Shown: positions 1 to 14,900, counted from the first letter of the stretch. The stretch is 64,000 nt of DNA from Schistosoma haematobium (GCF_000699445.3 NC_067195.1:85136569-85200568), one strand, 5' to 3'. The notes: generated by a model from the sequence alone, not told the origin. Translations and numbers: made by a program.

Positions 1-128
1 CCTATTGTGGGACTACTCCTCAGCAGTGCGCACCCACGATCCCACCCCCTGCGATACACGAACCTAGAACATATCAGTCTCGCGCGTGAGCGCTTAACCA
101 CTAGATCACTGAGCTGGCATCCAATGAT
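1..128 (-). repeat. Family B hammerhead SINE, copy a (cut by window edge)
   Basis: Read on the minus strand, this copy has the tRNA-like A-box region (CTCAGTGATCTAGTGG), a degenerate B box, then the start of a hammerhead core (GCACTG followed by CTGAGGA). The 3' half of the ribozyme lies outside the window. It matches the copies at 7640-7972, 9436-9665 and 56107-57548. A three-base insertion follows CTGAGGA, as in the copy at 9436, so stem II is imperfect. Confidence 0.75.
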
Positions 129-654
129 GTTCATTATCGTTTAGCTAATGATATTCAATAATTTTCAATTATTATTTATTATGTTGTACCAACTTAGAAA
201 TATTTATATGTGTATCTGCTGTATGTAGAATATATTCGAGTGAATGTAATTGTTTTTTTGCCTACTGTTAGTATAAAGTCACTGGAATGCTTTTATTTGA
301 GATCTATAGAATATATGAAATGAATATTATGCATATATAGTTTATTCAGAAAGTAAGAAACTTGTAATCCTATCCTATCTCAGTTTCTATTGGACAGAAT
401 GTATGCAAAACACCCAATATTCAATCTGTTCATCTGTATTGTCATCTACGTTTACGTCTAAATTTGCTAACATCAGATGTTTCTCTGAAAGCATATCTCT
501 AGTGTCGTCAGCTATGTTAAGCCCACATAGCTTATTCTGGCTTCAGAAAAAGCCAGTTTGTTCATTCTCCTTGAGTTGCATTTTGACCATGTTAATTATT
601 CGCTTATCAACCTTGTCCGTTTTTATTTGAGCGTGTGTGTTCACTTCTTAACCT

Positions 655-945
655 ATTCATCAGTTAGGAGCGGCCAAACCAAAACGTAGCATCAATCCTT
701 AAAGTCACTAACTCCTAGTCTTAGCCATGTTGGTAGATGCGGACTACTTAGTTAGGGTCCGCGTGACTATCTTTCTTCCTGTATTATATCGTTATACCCA
801 ATCTTTCATTTATATATTACTACAATTGAAGTAACTACTTCTATCAATTCGGTGTTCATCTTTTTGTGCTAATAAGGTATGGTAACTTGGAGCGATGTAC
901 GTGTGTGCCTGGTCCTACGTTGTAAATGACTGACTGATCCTGTTT
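655..945 (+). mobile_element. RTE-like LINE family C, 3' fragment
   Basis: A decayed plus-strand copy of the C-terminal coding and 3' region. It shares the block reading roughly SHVGR...W.PR with the fragments at 1790, 2370, 18400 and 53800. It then runs into the shared non-coding tail (GGTATGGTAACTTGGA...) and a TGAC-type end (gactgactg) near 933. Frameshifts and stops are frequent; it is only a relic. Confidence 0.6.
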
Positions 946-1784
946 ATCACATGTCTGTAATTTATTTTTATCTAATTTTAAATATCGATTAACGCTTGAT
1001 TATAATATCAAGTTGGCTCACATGCCTTCTCCACTGCGAGGCATTTTATTTCGCTTCGCTTTCTGATCAACGATTGTATGAAATATACGTATTTAAAAAT
1101 CCATCCTCTTATTTGATTTATTTAATTTCGTTATTCACAAAAGCCATTTCACTGGATGATTACATATGAGGATTGGCGACACATATACTTGAATAACAAT
1201 CAAACAATTGTTTGAGATTCATCTAATTACCAACTATTCTGGTATTCAATCAGTGATTGAATATCACAAGACAGACAGTATAATTCAATCCTTTTTTTTG
1301 CCAAAATAATCATTATAATCTTTCATCATTCGTAAGAATCTTTACAATCCAAATTCTAAGCAACTTGATCTTTTCGAAGAGAGCTGTTCATTTGATTGCC
1401 TTATTCTTCACAAACTGTTATCACAATTTTATAAATTTATTGTCACTTCCTTAATTCACTTATTCACTAGACGCATTATATGTACATAATTCCTAGATAT
1501 ATGTTAAATCTATCATAGATTTTGTAACAAACAGACGCCAACTTCAATGGTACAAATGTTTTTTTTCCAAGCATAGAAATACTACATTTAGCTGAAATTC
1601 CATAACATAGATTACAGTATGAAAATTCCTTTATCATTTAACTATGTATAGACAGACACTTTCGGCTCCAGGGTTGAATATGTTAATAAACTTAAGTTTT
1701 ATTCACATGATGAAACATTTATCTAAATATTATTGTTTTGAGTATTTTTCGAACATGATTAAATAACAAATGCAAAATTGTGTG

Positions 1785-2080
1785 TGTGTATGAGAGAGAG
1801 AGAGAGAGGGAAAAAAAGTAAGGGACATGAAGAATTCATAAGATTAGAATTTGGGAGAACACAAAGATTGAATGAACCTGTGCCATTGCGTTGCAAACGA
1901 TTTTGAGCGATGTCATTCAAATTCTCTAACCATCGGTTTCTATCGTCTCGTGTATCCCAATCAGGTAGTCTACACCTACGAACATGGCTCAGTCCACTTG
2001 TCAGTGACTTCATAGATTTGTACCATGTTTTGGTCTGGTAGCCACAATTGTATGTCTGCATTAATATGAGTAAAAGATAT
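1785..2080 (-). mobile_element. RTE-like LINE family C, C-terminal fragment
   Basis: Minus-strand translation gives KTWYKSMKSLTSGLSHVRR followed by RLPDWDTRDDRNRWLENL. This is the C-terminal block of RTE-type reverse transcriptase proteins and is also seen, in longer form, at 42518 (family A-linked RTE) and 53760. It is followed by a GA-rich stretch (gagagagagagag) near 1795. It is one of several family C relics facing different ways. Confidence 0.65.
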
Positions 2081-2369
2081 GTCGTAACATTTGAAAAGTT
2101 AAACCGAAGGGAATACAATGAAGAGCAGAAATATACATAGACCAATTAGCAATCGATAAATATGTCGAAATCAATCTGATTTATCAACTGATTAATAAAA
2201 TCTTTAAGTCGAAAATTAGGTCAAACGAAAAGATTATGAAAATAAATATACACAGACAATATCAAAATATGGATTAATAGGATTCTGTCAAATTTTTATG
2301 TTGATATAACAACTGATTAGTTATATGTGATGAAATTTGAAGTAGCTTATTTTTTTTAAATGTTACGAC

Positions 2370-2840
2370 TTATCTTTTACTCATATCGATGCGGACATAC
2401 AATTGTGGCTATCAGACTAAAACGTAGCAAAAATCTATGAAGTCACTAACAAGTGAACTAAGTCATGTTGGTAGTTGTAGACTATCTGGTTGGGATCCAC
2501 GAGGTGATAGCGACCGATGGTTAGAGACCTCGAATAACATGGCTCAAAATCGTTTGCAATGACACAGGTCCATCCACTCTTTATGTTCTCCCAAATTCTA
2601 ATCTACTGAATTCTTCATGTCCCTTTCTTTTGTTTCTTTTTTCAAATTTATATCATTGTATTATACTCCTTGAATAACATCTTCAAAGCCTATTGTTTCC
2701 GATTACTGCTTATACTCTCACTGCCTATTCCACTACGGAATTTGAATCGACAACTGTATCTCTGTGTTAATGCGGTATAGTAACTCGATCTGATTTACAT
2801 ACGTATGAAGTTCTATGTTATTACTGGCTGACTTTGTTTA
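2370..2840 (+). mobile_element. RTE-like LINE family C, C-terminal fragment
   Basis: Plus-strand relic matching the minus-strand fragment at 1785-2080 (shared words gcggacatacaattgtggct and agtcatgttggtag). Its 3' part matches the family C tail near 2750-2835 (gcggtatagtaactcgatctg). With the previous fragment it forms a loose inverted pair, but the two differ enough that they look like independent insertions. Confidence 0.6.
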
Positions 2841-3058
2841 TCAATCTGAAGGGAATAATATTAAAAATAAGCACTAATCTTAACCGATGAAACATTAAAT
2901 ACAATTACTTTACTATAACTAATCCTATTCATTATTGTTTGTTATAGAAATTATAATTTATGTTTTTTTTAATTAAAAACTAATCTGTTTTATTTTTTTT
3001 ATTTGAGAAATTAAAAAAAACAAAAACATTTTTTTTTGTTTTTTTCTTTCTTATTCAG

Positions 3059-5860
3059 AAAAGGGGTGGTCAATTATGTTATTTGCGTGTAGCTATTAAA
3101 GATTTAAATTATAATGATCTACGTGAATTAAATGTTCGTCATTCAAGTGTTTTAAAAGAAAGTCATACTCATGAAAGTAAGTTATGATTGCTGCTAACTT
3201 GATTTTTTTTTGGGTGGGGGGTAGTTAGTTATGAAATAAAAATAAAAAATTCAATAGAGAAGTTTTTTTTTCTTTTTGTCCATGAAATTACTCATTTAAA
3301 CGATTATTTCAACTTATTTGTGACTTGTCAGTTGGATGTATTTGCATCTCTGAGTTGATGTTCACTCTGGAATTCGAACCTTATATCGTTCACTTCAAAC
3401 ACCTACATGTAATCCACTTAACTACTGAGTACATTTGTGTGGAAATTCTATGTTTATAAAAGGATAAAAAAGATTATATCATAAAGTGAATCAAGACTTT
3501 ATATATCAAATAAGGTTACGTGATAATTAGGAAATTAGAAGGATTAAAATATTTTATCGGGTTAGAATTATGAAAAATAATTGTCTAATTGACATATATA
3601 AAAACAAACAGAATAAACATAAAGACCATAATAATATAAACTGGATAGTAATCACCAAAAATTGTTAACTTACTTACCTACGCCTGTTACTCCTCGTCGA
3701 GGTGCATAGGCTGCCCACCAGCTTTCTCCATCCAACACTGTGTTGGGCAATCCTTTCCAGATCTTTCCAGTTGTTATTCATCCTTTTCATATATGATTCT
3801 ATCTCTCGACGTAATGTGTTCTTTAGCCTTCCTCTCTTCCGTTTCCATTCAGGATTCCAAGTTAGAGCTTGCCTCGTGATGCAGTTTGATGATTTTCGCA
3901 ATGTATGTCCTATCCTTTCCATCATCTTTCCCTAATTTCGTTTTCATCTGGAAGCTGGTTTGTTCTCTCCCACAGAAAGTTTTTGCTGATGGTATCCGGT
4001 CAATGGATGTTGAGTGTCTTGCGTAGACAACTATTTATAAATACTTGTACCTTCTTGATAATGGTTGTAGTAGTTCTCCAAGTTTCATCTCCGTATAGTA
4101 GAACTTTCTGTGTTGACGTTCGTATTGAAGATTGTGACTTTGATATTTGTTGAAAGTTGTTTTGAGTTCCATATGTTCTTCAATTGTAGGAAAAGAACTC
4201 CGCCTGTAGCTCTTCCAGAGTTACTGCCGGTCCCAAGCCCGGGTAAGTGTGGAGGGTCGGGCATGGGGTTAGCGACCCCATCCCGTAGAAAACTAACTAG
4301 CCTCAGCAGCGCATAAGCTTTTAATTCGGCTTCCCTTCAATCCAGTTCCTTTGATTGCGTAGATTATTTTAAAGGAATACTCCTTCGGAGCGACATGTCC
4401 TGAATTGATTAAATGCTCCTATATTGAACTGGTAACTGTCTTGCATTTTCTTTTTAAAAACCACGCCAGCTAGTATTCTGAGATGCGTTTAGAAAGTGAT
4501 CGCTTGTGTGGGCATTGTAACCTACCCCACAGGAGCAAGTAAATTTGCAGATGCACATCGGTTTGGCCCAAAGAGGAAGTTTTGTTCTTAACACATACAT
4601 GGATGGTTGTTTGGCTTGAGAACACAATATGAAGCTTAACTGAGTAAAAAAGTTTAATTCATGGATTTTGAAATCCACTTATCCGAGATTTCGACAGCTG
4701 TATCTCCTTTGAATTCAATATTCATAAATAATATTTTCTTCGTTGAATTCTCTTTATTTCTTTAGTTAACTAATATGATTTTTTAAATAAGTGAAATTAT
4801 CTACATCTTGCTTTTTATGATTAAGCTAAACATGAACATCATTTTGCCTTAAGTGAAAGGAGAGTAACACAAAGATTTGTATATTTTTTATGCGATAATA
4901 ATGGTAGAACAATAGTGAAGTTATTCAGGATTCAAAATATGGTACACAGTAAATGAATCTGTAATAAAAGCTTGGATTTGAGAACAGATTTAATACTGAA
5001 TAAACAAACAACATACGTTAAATGCAAAGATGGATAGTAGCTAGGAGTGGAATCCAGTTTGACACTCGTTTCGTCCTATTTGAGACTCGTCAGATGGACA
5101 TACCTGTACCTCAGAGTTGATGTTCCACCCTGGGGCTCAAACTCTGAAGTGCAGATACATCCAACTAACGATTTTCAAATAGGACGAAACACGCGTCCTG
5201 GATTCCACTATCCATCTTTGCATATAATGCTTGTGAATTAAGGCAATATCGAGGCAATACACACAGTATGCGCATATTCCAATAAGAAACTGATAAATTA
5301 CAGTCCTGAACATCAGTGGGAAGATTCAAACGAACAATATCAAGTGCATTTAACATACTTTTAATTTTGAGACTCGAATGTCAGATTTATTTGAAATGAA
5401 GCGTATGAACAACAACCATACAACTGTGAAAAACAATCCATCAGGTTAACAGAACAAACCATTAGTGGATTAAAGAGGTATTTTATTAATTCACATTTCC
5501 TACTTACAGTATATGCTTACGATGTTGTCTACAAGTATAACGAAAAATTCACGGCTAAATCACTCTGTAATATATATTCTATAAACATAAACATGTTTAC
5601 AACCTTATTCTATCATAAAGTTCATTTAATGTATATATATCCATATAGTATTTGGTTCAGTAAATACATTAGTTGAAACCATGATGTATTATGCTGCAAA
5701 TTTTGCAGTACTTCATTCTTGTTTCTTTTAAAGTATTCCCTATTTTTGGCAATAGACTTGTGCCACATCCGTCTTCGTTCTCCTTATAACCATTTATATC
5801 TTCAAAAGTTAAACTCTTCATTTGCCTTATCGATGACTGCCATGGCCTTCATCGTTCTTG

Positions 5861-5927
<67 letters not shown>

Positions 5928-8900
5928 AGCGTCAATCAAGGGCCGAGTACCCTACATGACAGTCCGTTCCACAAATTTTTAAGACTGTAAAACATAGTAG
6001 AACATGTGTATAGACTCCAAATATTTGACCATATTCACCTTTCAAGAATTCGTCGCATCTGAGTAATGTTGAAATCAGTCTTAGGGTACTAGCAAACAAA
6101 AAAGCGTGTCGACTGGTCAACTTATAAATATTCAGTTACTAAAGTGTTCAGAATATAAGTTGAGGAAATTTGACAATCGTTTAACTCTGAGTGAAATGTT
6201 TGTACCTCAATTCCTGATAAAATACATCCTCTTTCTTTGGTTCCCGCTTTTTTATCTTCCCCTTTCCTTGTTTTATGACAATGTATAACAATCTAAACTG
6301 ATGAACATTTATCCCAAGTATGTATATATACTTAACACTTGCTAATGTAAAATAATATTTGTGTTATCGGAGATCGGTATCTTCAACATTTGAACATATT
6401 AATATTGATGGTAAATAGTTATTTCACATTGTTGTCTAACTTGTGCCCTGTGTCCTATCAATGTATAACGTGATGATACCGTCAATTAGAGAACAGTTAA
6501 TTATCGACCGGACCAACGATGCATAAAACAAGTACGAGCATTCTAGAGTCATTATCGGTCCTGCTTCCCGCCTAGCCCTGCCTGATGGAATCCAGAACGC
6601 CAATCTCAGCCTGTGCGATATGAATCATGTATTTCAAACATTTTGGGTTTATAATACGAACCAGACAGACCACATCGTACCAATAAAGTAGGAAACAACA
6701 TTTGTACAAGATTTAGCCAAATGTATCTGTGAATGAGGGAGATAGTGTTTGGGAGACTGGGCAAAGCTCAAGAATGGTAAATCGTATAGTAATAGTTCAT
6801 AAGTCATTATAAAGCTTATAATAAGAGGAACAAGAATATGAATGGTTTAGTTATTTAACAATTATACGATAAAAATATACGTATAGTATTAGTTCAGAAA
6901 TAGATTCCAACAGTTACCACTATTCCTCATTCTTATCAGGATATAATAGTTTATTGATCTGACAAATTATTCGATTACAATCTATTGAATGTTTATACAT
7001 TGTTTAAAGAATCAATTAATTACATAAAATTTCCAATCAAATGATTTTGAGATAGTGGAGAAGATTTGTAGCTCAAGTGGATGATTTTGACGGAGTTTTG
7101 TTCTCTGAGCTGGATGGTTTTGTCATGGAGTTTTCATCGTTCTTCTGGACGACATCATCAGCACAAACATTATGTCAACTATGAATGTGATCTCATTTAG
7201 AAAAGACATTTACTATTATTTCATCTTATTGTACTTTTTGTACTTTTAACATATTTGTTATGAGGTCAGCCTAAATAATCTAGTTAACGAATCATAAATT
7301 TAATGGCATACTAAAAAAAGAAGAAATCGATCAGCTGATTCATTTTTCTTCAATGATGTTCTTTTTTTCTCTTTCTCTTTGTTTCCTTTTTTGACCATAG
7401 AAATGAATGAAGAAGATCTAGATCCAATAGAATTACAACCATTTCCTTTATTACATTCATGTTTTGAAGAAATTGATTCAGATCTTGGTTTTGTCATTGA
7501 AGTGAAATATCCTATGGATCTTAAAGTAATTATAAATTAAAACAATAAATAATATTTTTGTGGAGATTTCTTCTATTAAAAATTAATTCCGGCTATTTGT
7601 TTTCCTCACATTATGATAAGATTTCCTTTTTTGTGAAGTCACAATGTACTGTATATATATGTCGAGTAGAGACAAGTATCTACCTCAGTACAATGAAAGA
7701 TGGTCGCGCAATTTCGTGGATTGGTTGATGTTAGACACTATCACCATTGGATGCTGGCTCAATGGTCTAGTAGGTTACGCGTTCGCGCGCGAGACCGAAG
7801 GCCCTGGGTTCGAATCTCGCGGGGTGTTGGATCGTGGATGCGTACTGCTGAGGAGTCCCACAATAGGACGAAACGGCCGTCCATTGCTTCCAGGTTTTCA
7901 GTGGTGGTCTAACATCGATCGGTTCATGATCTCAATCAAAAACTTAATAATCTCCACAACCCCTATACTAGTATATATTTTTTGTTATTGTAATGCCATT
8001 TATTGACATATCATATGTTTATTGTATTTAGAAGTAGTGGAATTCTTTTGTGTTTAGTTTATGCTAATATATAATTGAATATATATCAGTATACCATACT
8101 GTTAGGAGTATGCAACGATACTTATTCTATTCAGTTAATAATTTGTTAAACAGATTACAGGCACACCTTGCTGACGAGTACCAAATAGCACGGGACTCGA
8201 GTCCAGGGTTTCCTGTTGACTATCTCGAACTACCAGTTTATCTCAACATAGTGCACGCAATGTCGAGTCACCTAGACTAGTGGCCACATTACAACTTGGT
8301 CGATAGCATTCGATTTGCACTAAGAAAAACTTGACACACATGACATTGATCACCACCGAGTGATCAATCAATTGTGATTGTGCTAAACAGTATTTATCAA
8401 TTTAAAAAATTCAGTGCGTTAGCATTAATCGAAATATGTTTGATGTAGAATGAAGTAGATTTAAAGCTTTAGTGGATCTTTTTGGAAGGTGTTTAGTTCC
8501 AAAAGCTAGATAATTTAAATGTAGTGCTTGCATTGGTGTCTTATACAACATCATCAGCTTCAACTTCTGGTAGAAGTATGGGTTTACATGATTACAATGG
8601 TTCATTATTTACATAACTGTATCAGCCTTATTATTCTGGATCCATTTACGAAAGACACTGTTTGGTACTTCAAAAGTTCAAAGTTATAGAATGTCAAATC
8701 TCCCCAGCCGATCCTCTGTCTTTAAATTTTACATGAATTTATAATTAGTCAATATTGTTCAGAATGTAACGTAGATTATTTCTTGCTTCACAGAAAGCAA
8801 TATTTTGTAGCACTTATTATTTAAACATATAAATGTTGGTACAAAGGGGCACCAAATAGATATGCGACATCCTTGGTAGTAGTTGTATACTCGTCACCAT

Positions 8901-11900
8901 GTGAGACTATTCGGAAAGGGAGAGCTGACTTTCCCAACTCTTATCCTTACCAAGGCGTTTGAGGGCTTTTTTTCTGTAAATTGACAGAGATCTTCATATG
9001 TTGTTATCAAGTATCAATCTTATTTCTCAGATAGTTTATCATTGGAATATTATTATGTAAATATACCATTTTACTTTTCAATTCTGAAATTTTTTTAGTC
9101 AGCTTTGTTGTGTGTATCAACTGTTCTCTTGTATCTCGAAAGCTCAGTAGTCACAAATATGAACTCATCCTTTGAACAAAAACATTAATAATGATTGTTA
9201 TAATACTTACTCTATCGAATATCAAATATTTGACTATAGTAAAGAATTCTCAGCTATTCATATTCATTCATAAATTTTTGCTCTCGTGACATCTCTTTCC
9301 AATAGTGAATATATCTGATATGTGTATTTCTGTGGAAATTGGTTCTTATTGCTTTAATGGATGGTGGAAATGAGAAATATACGAACCATCATGGTGATAT
9401 CATTTGAATTTCCTAGTAATTAGATTTGTCACTGGTTGAAATCATGAGTCAGTTGAAGCTAGACCACCATGGAAAACCTGGAAGCACTGGACAGACGTTT
9501 CGTCTTATTGTGGGACTACTCCTCAGCAGTGCACATCCACGTTCCCGCCCCCCGCGAGATTCGAACCCAAGACTTATCAGTCTCGCGTCAGGCGCTTAAC
9601 CAACTAGACCACTGAGCCGGCATCCAACGGTGTTAATGTTTAACTTCAACCAATCCACGATTAGATTTGTGATTAGTTTTAACTATTTGATGGAATACAT
9701 AAATTAGCTGACGTAATAAAATGCACCTCTGACAGATTAATTGCTCAGAAATTTGTATGGATCGCTGTAGTAACTTTTCTAAAGAATATTCACATTACTG
9801 TAATCTTGGATTAAAAATTTTGTTACCTAAAACTTGGTATTTAAATATTTTTTTTAGATTTTACTTACAGTTTTATAGTTAGTGATAAACGATCAATCGG
9901 TAAATCCAGTCATACTGTCTAGTCTGGATTTTTTACTGAGGTCATACATTTTTGTCTACTACGTGATTGTCGATTATTATTATTATTATTATTTTAGAAT
10001 AAGCGAATTTGTGTAGTTTAGAAAATCTTCATAACTTTTAATCATAAAATGATCTTGACTAGAGCATTATTTAAAATCTGGAAGTATTGAACAATCTATT
10101 CATCTTTAAACAGAACTTTTCAGTAGTTCTCATTCATTACTCTAATCTTAAAGATCACTGAGCCAGTATTCAACGATGTTAATGTCTACAGCAGAAAACA
10201 GCAATTTGGAAGGCTGTCTCGGTCTCCCACATTGTACAAGCATTCCATGTACCTAAATTAATGGTTGCTCTAGTTGTCAGAAGGAGCATCAAACTAGTGA
10301 CTTCCGAAGGAACTCATGATAAGGCGTCATAACTCTTCTAAATGAAGACCTTCTAACTTCCAGGGCAGAGTTTAAATTAATTTTTCTGGTTAGCGTTTTT
10401 TTACCGAGTTAGCTTTCTACAGGATGGGGTCGGTAATCCCATACTCAACCTTTCGCCTTTATCTGGGCTTGGGACCAGCAATAGCCCCAGAGGGGCTCTA
10501 GGCGGAGTTGATGTCAATGTCTTATTTCAGTCAATTTATGATCACTATTTTAATAAAAAGATTTTCAAGTTCATTTTTATCAAGCTATGGAGTTATATTT
10601 TCATATTCAAATATTTGTTCATGTTATTACCCTGTTTATTATTATAAATGTCATTGTAGTGGTAAATTAATCCCCAAAATCAATAGCTCTGTAAGTTTTC
10701 GACATTGGATGCTGACCACATTAGTTTTAATGAACTCATCTAGCTGAAGGCTCTCAGTCATGCATCCGCATCAGATCACGGGTGAAAACGCCGTGCTCAA
10801 GTTCTCTCACAAATCCCTAGCCAGTTTAGATCAATCACTTGATAATCTATCAAATATATCTTCGAACCTCCTCAATTCTGGCTTTTGATTTCACTAGGTG
10901 GGCACAATTCGTAATAGATGTTACTGGTTAAAGCACTGTCAAATTTCAAATATCTGTGGCATTTCCATTATCCGTACTATCGATGTGTAATTTCTATTTA
11001 TTATAATTAGTTATGCAATCCTTTTCATTATTATCATTGATTCATAAACTGGTTTAATCAGTTTAGTTGTGTTTTATTTTCTCCATATAAATATATTAAT
11101 ATTCGCTTATATTTATATGTTATTCTAATCTATACATTTTATCCTGTTAAAAATAGTTTCATGTAGCCATGACAACTAATGGCTAATATAATTAAGCATA
11201 TTAAATTGTTTACATTGTTTTGATAAATTTTACAAGTTAACATTGATTAATCGATGATAACGTAATTCCTTTTGATAGGTTGTTTTATTTAAGGTGATAA
11301 CATGACTTACTTACTCCTGTTACTCACAACGGAGCATAGGCCGCCGATCAGCATTCTTCAACCCACTCTGTCCTGGGCCTTCCTTTCCAATTCTATCCAA
11401 TTGTTCATTCTTCCCATGTCTGTCTCCATTTCACGGCGTAATGTATCCCTTGGTCTTCCTCTTCTCCTTCGGCCTTGAGGATCCCCTGTAAGGGTTTGCC
11501 TCGTGATGCAGTTCGGTCCTTTCCTCAATGTGTGTCCTATCCACTTCCAGCACTTCTTCCTGATTTCTTCCTCCGTTGGGATGTGGTTTTTTCTCTCCCA
11601 CACTAGGTTGTTGCTGATAGTGTCTGGTCAACGGATTCGAAATATTTTGCGTATACAGTTGTTAATAAACACTTTTATCTTCTGGATGATGGTATTCGTA
11701 GTTCTCCAGGTTTCGCAACTTACAGTAGAACTGTGTTGACATTTGTGTTGAAAATTCTGACCTTGGTGTTGTTTGACAGAGAGTTGTTTTGAGTTCTAGA
11801 TGTTCTTTAGTTGTAATTATGCTACTCTTGCTTTGCCGATCTGCGCATTCACATCTGCATCAGATCCGCCGTGTTCATCAATAATGCTGCGGTTTTTACA

Positions 11901-14900
11901 TCTTCCAAATCTTCTCCGTCAAGTGTGATTCGATTGTTGCATGCTGTGTTGTATCGAAGTGATAAGATGAAACATCATACAATTTTAGTTCCTTTTTTTC
12001 ATATAACCTGTTATTATTGAAGTGATTTCTGGTGTTGAATAGTTATTAACAGAAGATTCTTGCAATTAAGCTTTAGATTTATCAACATTCGTTGGTAGCT
12101 TGTTTGTGTATCTACTATTACTCTTTTCGAAGGTACTGATATTTTTCCATAAATGTTAACGTTATTCTTTACACCAGAGTTACAAACTATTTTATAGCTG
12201 AATCGAATACAATAATCCATCATTGGGAAGTATCCAATGTTATGCATATGATTTTTTTATTATGGTTTATGTTGCTGATTCGGACTGTAAAACACTTGGG
12301 AGGAAATACCAGTTGCCAACAGGTCTGATAAATAGCTAAGTTGATAGACATGAAAAAGAATGAAGTCTGTGTGAAATATATTTTGCTTTTGATTGGCTTC
12401 GAACCATTAGTCAATGAATTCGAACACTTTTACCTACCTGATTTGTTATAAATTAACGCAGGTGATAGTGCGACGTATGCTACTCATGTCGACAAACATA
12501 AGTAGTATATAACGCCAATCAGAAGTTGGATGCCTGTCAAAAGAATGCTTCCACAATTTGCCATAGAATTCTGTAGTTGTGTGTTAGACAACATAAATTG
12601 GTTGTCCCCACCTGAGTGTTCGGTCACTATAATGGTAGCCACACTTAAGTAGTTATGTGAACCGAATTTGCCTAATGAATGTTGTTTTTAAGTTTGGTTA
12701 ACTCATCTACCAGGTACTTGGGTGTCAGCCACACTCTTAATGATACAACCCGGTTAGCTAAACCAAAGTAGATTAGACGGAGCTCGGACTTGAGACTTAT
12801 TGGTTGGAAATCGAACACCCTAATCACTAAGCCACTATTATCTAACTATTCAAATAAAGCGGGTATAGTTAAAATTGGATCCACTCATCCCACTTGGTTA
12901 TTATTTAATCACATCGGTAACCTAAGGATTCTTCATCTTTATTCTTTACTTTTTCTGTGTACGTAGGATGGCAGCTCAGAAATGGATCATTTCTTCGAGT
13001 ACAACTTTTATGTCGATACTATCCTACGTGAAATCTTAACACATGCTGGTAAAAGACGTATTTTATTATCATGTTTTGATCCAAATGTCTGTGTCATGTA
13101 AGTTATTATATAATTTTTTCCACTTTATCCTTCATCGGTTAATTTTTAGCTTAATGCATAATAATTATGTATCATTCACTTAATCTTATTTAAATAACAC
13201 ATAATGTTAGTTTTTGTTACATGAGAACTTTTTATTTTCGTCTTCCCTACTCCACCTCATGAACCTGTAACCCTCATCATTTAACAGGCTTCAGTTAAAA
13301 CAACAAATTTATCCAGTCTTTCAACTTGGGATATCCCCGGAATATGCAGATACTCGACATGCTGACTTTCAAAGTTTATTTTGGTCTGCATTAAGTCATC
13401 AACTCTTGGTAAGTTATCATTTGATCATGTAATGATAACACATTTTCATCGAAATATTTCATTTCCATCGGTATTGTTTATTGAACAGATAATAGTACTA
13501 CTGTTTTATGTTACAAGTAGATAAACTTGTAACGTTACGGTTAATTTACCAAAGTATTCCTGTCCCTATTGGAGACTGAACCTTATTGAACAAGTCGCTG
13601 TGCACATTGTTTAATCTCAGATGACTAAATACAATCGACAGGTTTTTCCTTAACAAGTGATCTGTTCAAAACAATTCTAATCCCACTATTCCTTAAAAAT
13701 TAACACTTCGCTGTGTGAATTTTATTAATGGATTCAGTGAATTGAGATATAGAAAAATCTATACATACTAACAACAATTATCTTTACCGTTGTATCCAAC
13801 AACAGCCCCTGAAACTACAACAATTATTTTGCGATATGTTCTGGCAGTGGTCTAGCGACCCCATATACACTTGGAATATGATAAACACTTAATCATATTT
13901 ACAATCCCGTCGTGAATTTTTATGACGAATCGATACAAACCGCTGCCAACTTATCTCACCTATACATGTGTGTTTGTAAAGTTATTGGTTACATCATAAG
14001 TATTCATATACAACTAATCCTAACCTTTCATCGATGTACATTTTTACATACGAATCCTTGTCTATCTCTAGATATATATACTACAATAATATCGACTATT
14101 CGTATGTTTATTACTTCAACACCGTTTAGAAGTCGTTTTAATCCCAAAAGAGCTAATCGAACATAATGTAACTTGAACATGATAAAACCCTTATTTGAGC
14201 TTAAGATAGAACTCCTCTTGTCTACGGATAACCAATTTTTTGAAGAAACCAAATTAGATTGTGATTATTCATTGTAAAAAAAACTGTTTGTTTAAGTGCA
14301 AACATCAAAATGTACCTAACTGACTACAAATTGCAGTTCTGACCTACATGTGCAAACTAGCTGGTTAGTGGGGGGGGGGTAAACAACGATTAAAGTCGAG
14401 TGGGATAGTACAATAGATCGGTTACATTAGCACAGCTGCATTCATCTTCCAAAATCTCAGTAAAGTTATTTGTTTTGATAGTAAATATATTCATAATACC
14501 TAAATAAAACATCTAGATTTTTTTCTGTTTTTTTCCAATCTTTTTACACTACGAATCATGAATAACAGGGAGTATGTTTAGAAAGTGATCGTTTATTAAA
14601 AGTCCCAGGAATTATTGCATTAGCACATTCACATAAACTAGTTGTATTAGCATGGGGTGAAGCTGTAAACATACCGGAAAAACGTATATTACTCACACAA
14701 TTGGGTGTAGATGGAATTATCTATGATTGGTAAGTTGAGTTATTTAGTGGGGTTTTTTTTGCATATCCATTTTTATTAAAACAAATCAAATTGGGTAATC
14801 AATTGAATAGTAAGAAATTAGTTGGTGAAAATGTAAATAACTGAATTGTCTCAATCAGTCACTTCCACCAACATAGAACCTCCTACATTAGTATTTAAAC

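Larger units (their letters stand above)
129..3058. other. Upstream intron or flank of the GPCPD1 gene
   Basis: No coding exon was found here. The stretch is AT-rich and holds three family C (RTE-like) 3' fragments, at about 655-945, 1790-2075 and 2370-2835. The rest shows nothing I can name. Because the exon at 3059 starts in the middle of the phosphodiesterase domain, this is most likely intron sequence of that gene, whose N-terminal exons lie before the window. Confidence 0.6.
7526..12966. other. GPCPD1 intron carrying repeats B, A, E, H and D
   Basis: This 5441 bp intron holds hammerhead SINE copies at 7640-7972 and 9436-9665, a family A remnant at 8820-8970, E at 10395-10505, H at 10690-10975 and D at 11300-11960. 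A weak minus-strand tRNA-like stretch lies near 12770-12840. The remaining stretches (7973-8819, 9666-10394, 11961-12966) show nothing I can name. Confidence 0.6.

Noticed and set aside
5719..5982. Frame containing a long Tyr-Ile run
   Set aside because: The run is translated (TA)n; there is no start context, domain or splice support.
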